Position numbers and translations under genes: made by a program. From Ardenticatenaceae bacterium (lineage in GTDB: Bacteria > Chloroflexota > Anaerolineae > Promineifilales > Promineifilaceae): DNA of 64,000 nucleotides. The stretch covers positions 496,001 through 560,000 of the forward strand of contig JACKCC010000006.1 in NCBI GenBank assembly GCA_020634245.1. The letters run 5' to 3'. This document shows positions 61,694 through 64,000 of this stretch, in pieces (the first letter of the stretch is position 1; each line of letters opens with the position of its first letter). Below the pieces are notes generated by a model that saw only the letters and a program-made list of their open reading frames with translations, was not told the origin of the DNA and searched no databases.

Positions 61694-63406
61694 TCAAATC
61701 ATTTTATATTGAACTAATAGTTCAAATGCAGTATTGGCTATGTACCAGTCTTTATGCTCGAGGAGGGGAAATATCCACGTATCTATATTATTTTGTAAAC
61801 GGGTTGAACCCCCATTCAAATCGTGAATATGTTGAAGTAATTCGATACGAAATTCGCTTCTATTAACTTTTTCAATCTCATCAAGTATAAGGTCAACTAT
61901 TCGCTGCTTGGGTAACTTATCCATGCGCTTAGTAAGTACTACCAGTTCATCGATAAGGGGTTTTTTCACTGTTTGGAAAATTTTAACATAATCCCTATCC
62001 GTGTTCCCCTTTTTGATGTTTCTGACAACTAAGTCATCATATATTCGGAGCACCTTAGATACGATTTCAGGGTTGAGTTTATGAACGAAATCAGAATTTA
62101 ATGTCTCAAGGCATTGTAATACATGTTCGATATTCTCTTCATTCATGGATTGTAATAATCGTTTTTCAAGCTTGAGTGGATCGTAAGTGGTATTAAGATT
62201 TATTAAAGTCCGAATTATTTCTTGCTTTTCAGCGAAATTAATACCGACCTGTCCTTTACCTACTATGGCTTGTTTTAAATATATTTTCATTCTTTGAGAG
62301 AATGAAAATGATAGAAGACCTTCGTCCAAAATGGCGACAACACGTTTTTTTTGACTAGAATTAAGATTTAGGCTCTTTATATTATTAATAACAGCACGTC
62401 TGACATTTTTATGCGGTGAAGACAGTGTTTTAATTAAATCGTCGGTAGCATCAAATTTTTCCATATTCTGCATAAGTTGAGAAAGGGAACTTGCTGCCAA
62501 GATTTGTTCAGATGGACTGCCTGTTCGCAGCATTTTTAAAAACTCAGTTCCAAAACGTTTTTTTTCATCCTCAGAACTCATAAGTACAATCGAAGTTGCT
62601 AGAGTTCTCTTAATTTGGGTGTGTTGACGAGATTTTGAGTAGGCTTTCCAAAGTGTATCTCGTATCGTTTTTTTATCAGCTTCATTTTCATACTGCAATT
62701 CAGGTAGTTTTTGTATCAATTGAATTTCATCTTCATTGAATTCTAATGGTAAAAGAAGATTAAGATCGTTAAACATACGTTCAATTAAGGCTTCGTTTAA
62801 GGCGGATGAGGTAATGATATTCTGATTCTTACTTCCCAAGGCAAAATCGATTGCTTTGTCGCGGATTGCTCGTTTCCCTAGTAAATTGTCATGATAACAG
62901 ACAAAGTGTAAGATTTCCTTTTTTACTTGTTCACTTGGATGCTCAAAAAGTTTTACTACATCGTCTGTTAGTAGGGTTCCTTCTGAATCATATTTAGTTA
63001 CTAAATCTCTAAGAGTTTGTAGAGAAGCTACTGCTAGATCTGAATCTGATGATTGGCAAAACTGAAGAAGATTTGCCATTAATATTTTGATGCTTACGTT
63101 ATTCTTCAACTCTTTTACGGCAAATTCAAGAGCGTATTTGTAAAAAATTGGCTTATTAGCAAATCTTAACAAGTAGTCTTTTATTTCTTTGATATGTTTA
63201 TAGTTAACAAGAATATTGCCCTTGACGCCCATCCGAATATCTAGAAGATTCTGTAAAATTGTCTGTTCAATAACATCGTCTTGAACAGCAGTTGCTTGTT
63301 GTAAACATTGTGTAACGATTTGGATCCTTCTACCTGCTAAATCATTCAAATCAACAAGATTTGGTCCACTTATCTCGCGAATTAGTTTGGATGAGTCCGA
63401 ATTGCC
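61694..63406 (-). pseudogene. HEAT/ARM-like solenoid protein, N-terminus cut by transposon
   Basis: The frame is open from 63406 to 61694 (570 codons). From 63406 it reads GNSDSSKLIREISGPNLVDLNDLAGRRIQIVTQ, coherent protein sequence with no ATG; a TTG at 63349 is the first usable start. The rest is regular alpha-solenoid repeats (SDLAVASLQTLRDLVTKY, HPSEQVKKEILHFVCYHDNLLGKRAIRDKAIDFALG, SSPHKNVRRAVINNIKSLN). The 5' stop falls at the transposon edge (63407-63409), so an N-terminal domain is probably missing. AT-rich, free of HIP palindromes, signs of transfer. Such solenoids often follow NTPase or nuclease domains in defence proteins (inference). Confidence 0.7.
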
Positions 63407-64000
63407 TCAAAAAAAATGTTACCCAAGAAAGGGTCGTTGAATCATAAAAAGTGTTACCTTCGCAACCATGATGGATGCGAAAATGAGTCAACACAGTAAA
63501 CGAGAGTTAGTCCAGCGTCTGCAACCGAGATACCTCAAAGCAGACCGCAAAGAGAAAACAAAGATTTTGGATGAGTTTGTGGCTGTAACCGGCCTACACC
63601 GCAAGGCAGCGATCCGCCGCCTGCGCCAACAAAATCAGCCAAAGCGAGAGCGTCGTGGTCGGCAGAAAATCTATACAGGCAGCGTGGTGAGCGCCCTGAC
63701 CCAAATCTGGCGCATTTGTGGCGGTATCTGCGGCAAGCGGCTCCAGCCTATCTTGGCCGATATGGTCACTTCCCTGGAGCGACATCAGGAACTCGCGCTG
63801 GATCAGGAAACCAAGAGGCTGGTCTTGGCGGTTAGTCCGGCCACCATTGACCGATTGTTACAGCCGTTCAAGACCAGCCAGCAGCGGGGTCAAAGTACGA
63901 CGAAGCCTGGGGGGCTGCTCAAACACCAAATCCCGGTACGCACCTTTGCAGACTGGGATGACACTCAAGCCGGATTTGTCGAGATAGACCTGGTGGCTCA
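63407..64000 (+). mobile_element. Left end of an ISNCY/integrase-type insertion sequence
   Basis: The element begins near AAAAAAAATGTTACCC (63409 on), interrupting the HEAT-type gene. TGTTACC recurs at 63451-63457 (AAAAAGTGTTACCTTC), as sub-terminal repeats of the end. It continues beyond the window. Confidence 0.65.
63468..64000 (+). CDS. Integrase-core (rve/DDE) transposase, N-terminal part
   Basis: 177 codons open to the window's right edge. MMDAKMSQHSKRELVQRLQPRYLKADRKEKTKILDEFVAVTGLHRKAAIRRLR is the N-terminal helical DNA-binding region. RRGRQKIYTGSVVSALTQIWRICGGICGKRLQPIL and STTKPGGLLKHQIPVRTFADWDDTQAGFVEIDLVA match the ISNCY-type integrase-core transposases, where the Asp of E(I/V)DLVAH opens the DDE core. 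The remaining catalytic residues lie outside the window. Confidence 0.9.
   Translation, partial: MMDAKMSQHSKRELVQRLQPRYLKADRKEKTKILDEFVAVTGLHRKAAIRRLRQQNQPKRERRGRQKIYTGSVVSALTQIWRICGGICGKRLQPILADMVTSLERHQELALDQETKRLVLAVSPATIDRLLQPFKTSQQRGQSTTKPGGLLKHQIPVRTFADWDDTQAGFVEIDLVA

Overview
The window reads as chromosome from a member of the Chloroflexota, most likely an Anaerolineae-type lineage. This is inferred from the gene mix: a T-box leader on valS, an archaeal-type isopentenyl phosphate kinase as known in Roseiflexus, a bacterial P450, an HMG-CoA lyase, an HU/DUF4469 protein and a membrane FtsH. No 16S or marker-gene search was possible. Most of the window is housekeeping or metabolic sequence in short, tightly coupled operons. 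Three patches look acquired or disturbed: a type I restriction-modification locus (about 16.7-25 kb), an IS630 insertion (30.2-32.5 kb) and an AT-rich, transposon-truncated region (61.6-64 kb).

Layout. 0-5 kb: end of a corrinoid protein, dapF, then a minus-strand operon running from a lone RAM/AsnC domain through P450, SDR and GNAT to a lipoprotein. 5-16.7 kb: two tandem CNNM/CorC-type transporters, a cytochrome-b-like protein, M32 carboxypeptidase with DinB, a MATE-like transporter, threonine dehydrogenase, a CDF transporter and an HU-like protein. 16.7-25 kb: hsdM and hsdS, a REP array, a RAYT transposase and hsdR, with a second REP array in the opposite orientation upstream of hsdM. 25-30 kb: HMG-CoA lyase, a zinc-ribbon protein, aat, a PRPP synthetase and a hydrolase. 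30-34 kb: an IS630 copy inside a two-gene membrane operon, an ECF sigma/anti-sigma pair and an OsmC protein. 34-44 kb: an NCS2 permease with a structured leader, T-box-valS, a GNAT-nitrilase fusion, DUF971, YitT, a HAD phosphatase and lysA. 44-50 kb: ftsH coupled to a 7TM-GAF-helical regulator, a Ser/Thr kinase and two tRNAs (His, Arg). 50-57 kb: a P1 peptidase, a hydrolase, a LOG protein, IPK, a DUF512 radical-SAM-like protein and gpmI. 57-64 kb: a secreted repeat protein, TPR fragments, a nucleotidyltransferase pair, a truncated HEAT-type protein and an ISNCY/integrase-type transposase running off the edge.

The most striking signal is not a gene. The palindrome ACGGCCGT (usually AACGGCCGTT) occurs roughly 85-90 times by eye in 64 kb, where about one is expected. 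It lies in coding and non-coding DNA alike, much like HIP1 of cyanobacteria. It is sparse or absent in the restriction locus, the IS630 patch and the HEAT patch. Three more repeat systems are layered on it: GTAG-ended REP hairpins accompanied by a RAYT, a dispersed AGTGCCAGGC hairpin family, and heptamer/octamer short tandem repeats that sit at gene starts and in frame inside two genes. Together these make a cyanobacteria-like repeat landscape in a probable chloroflexote, and they are the best candidate for something undescribed here.
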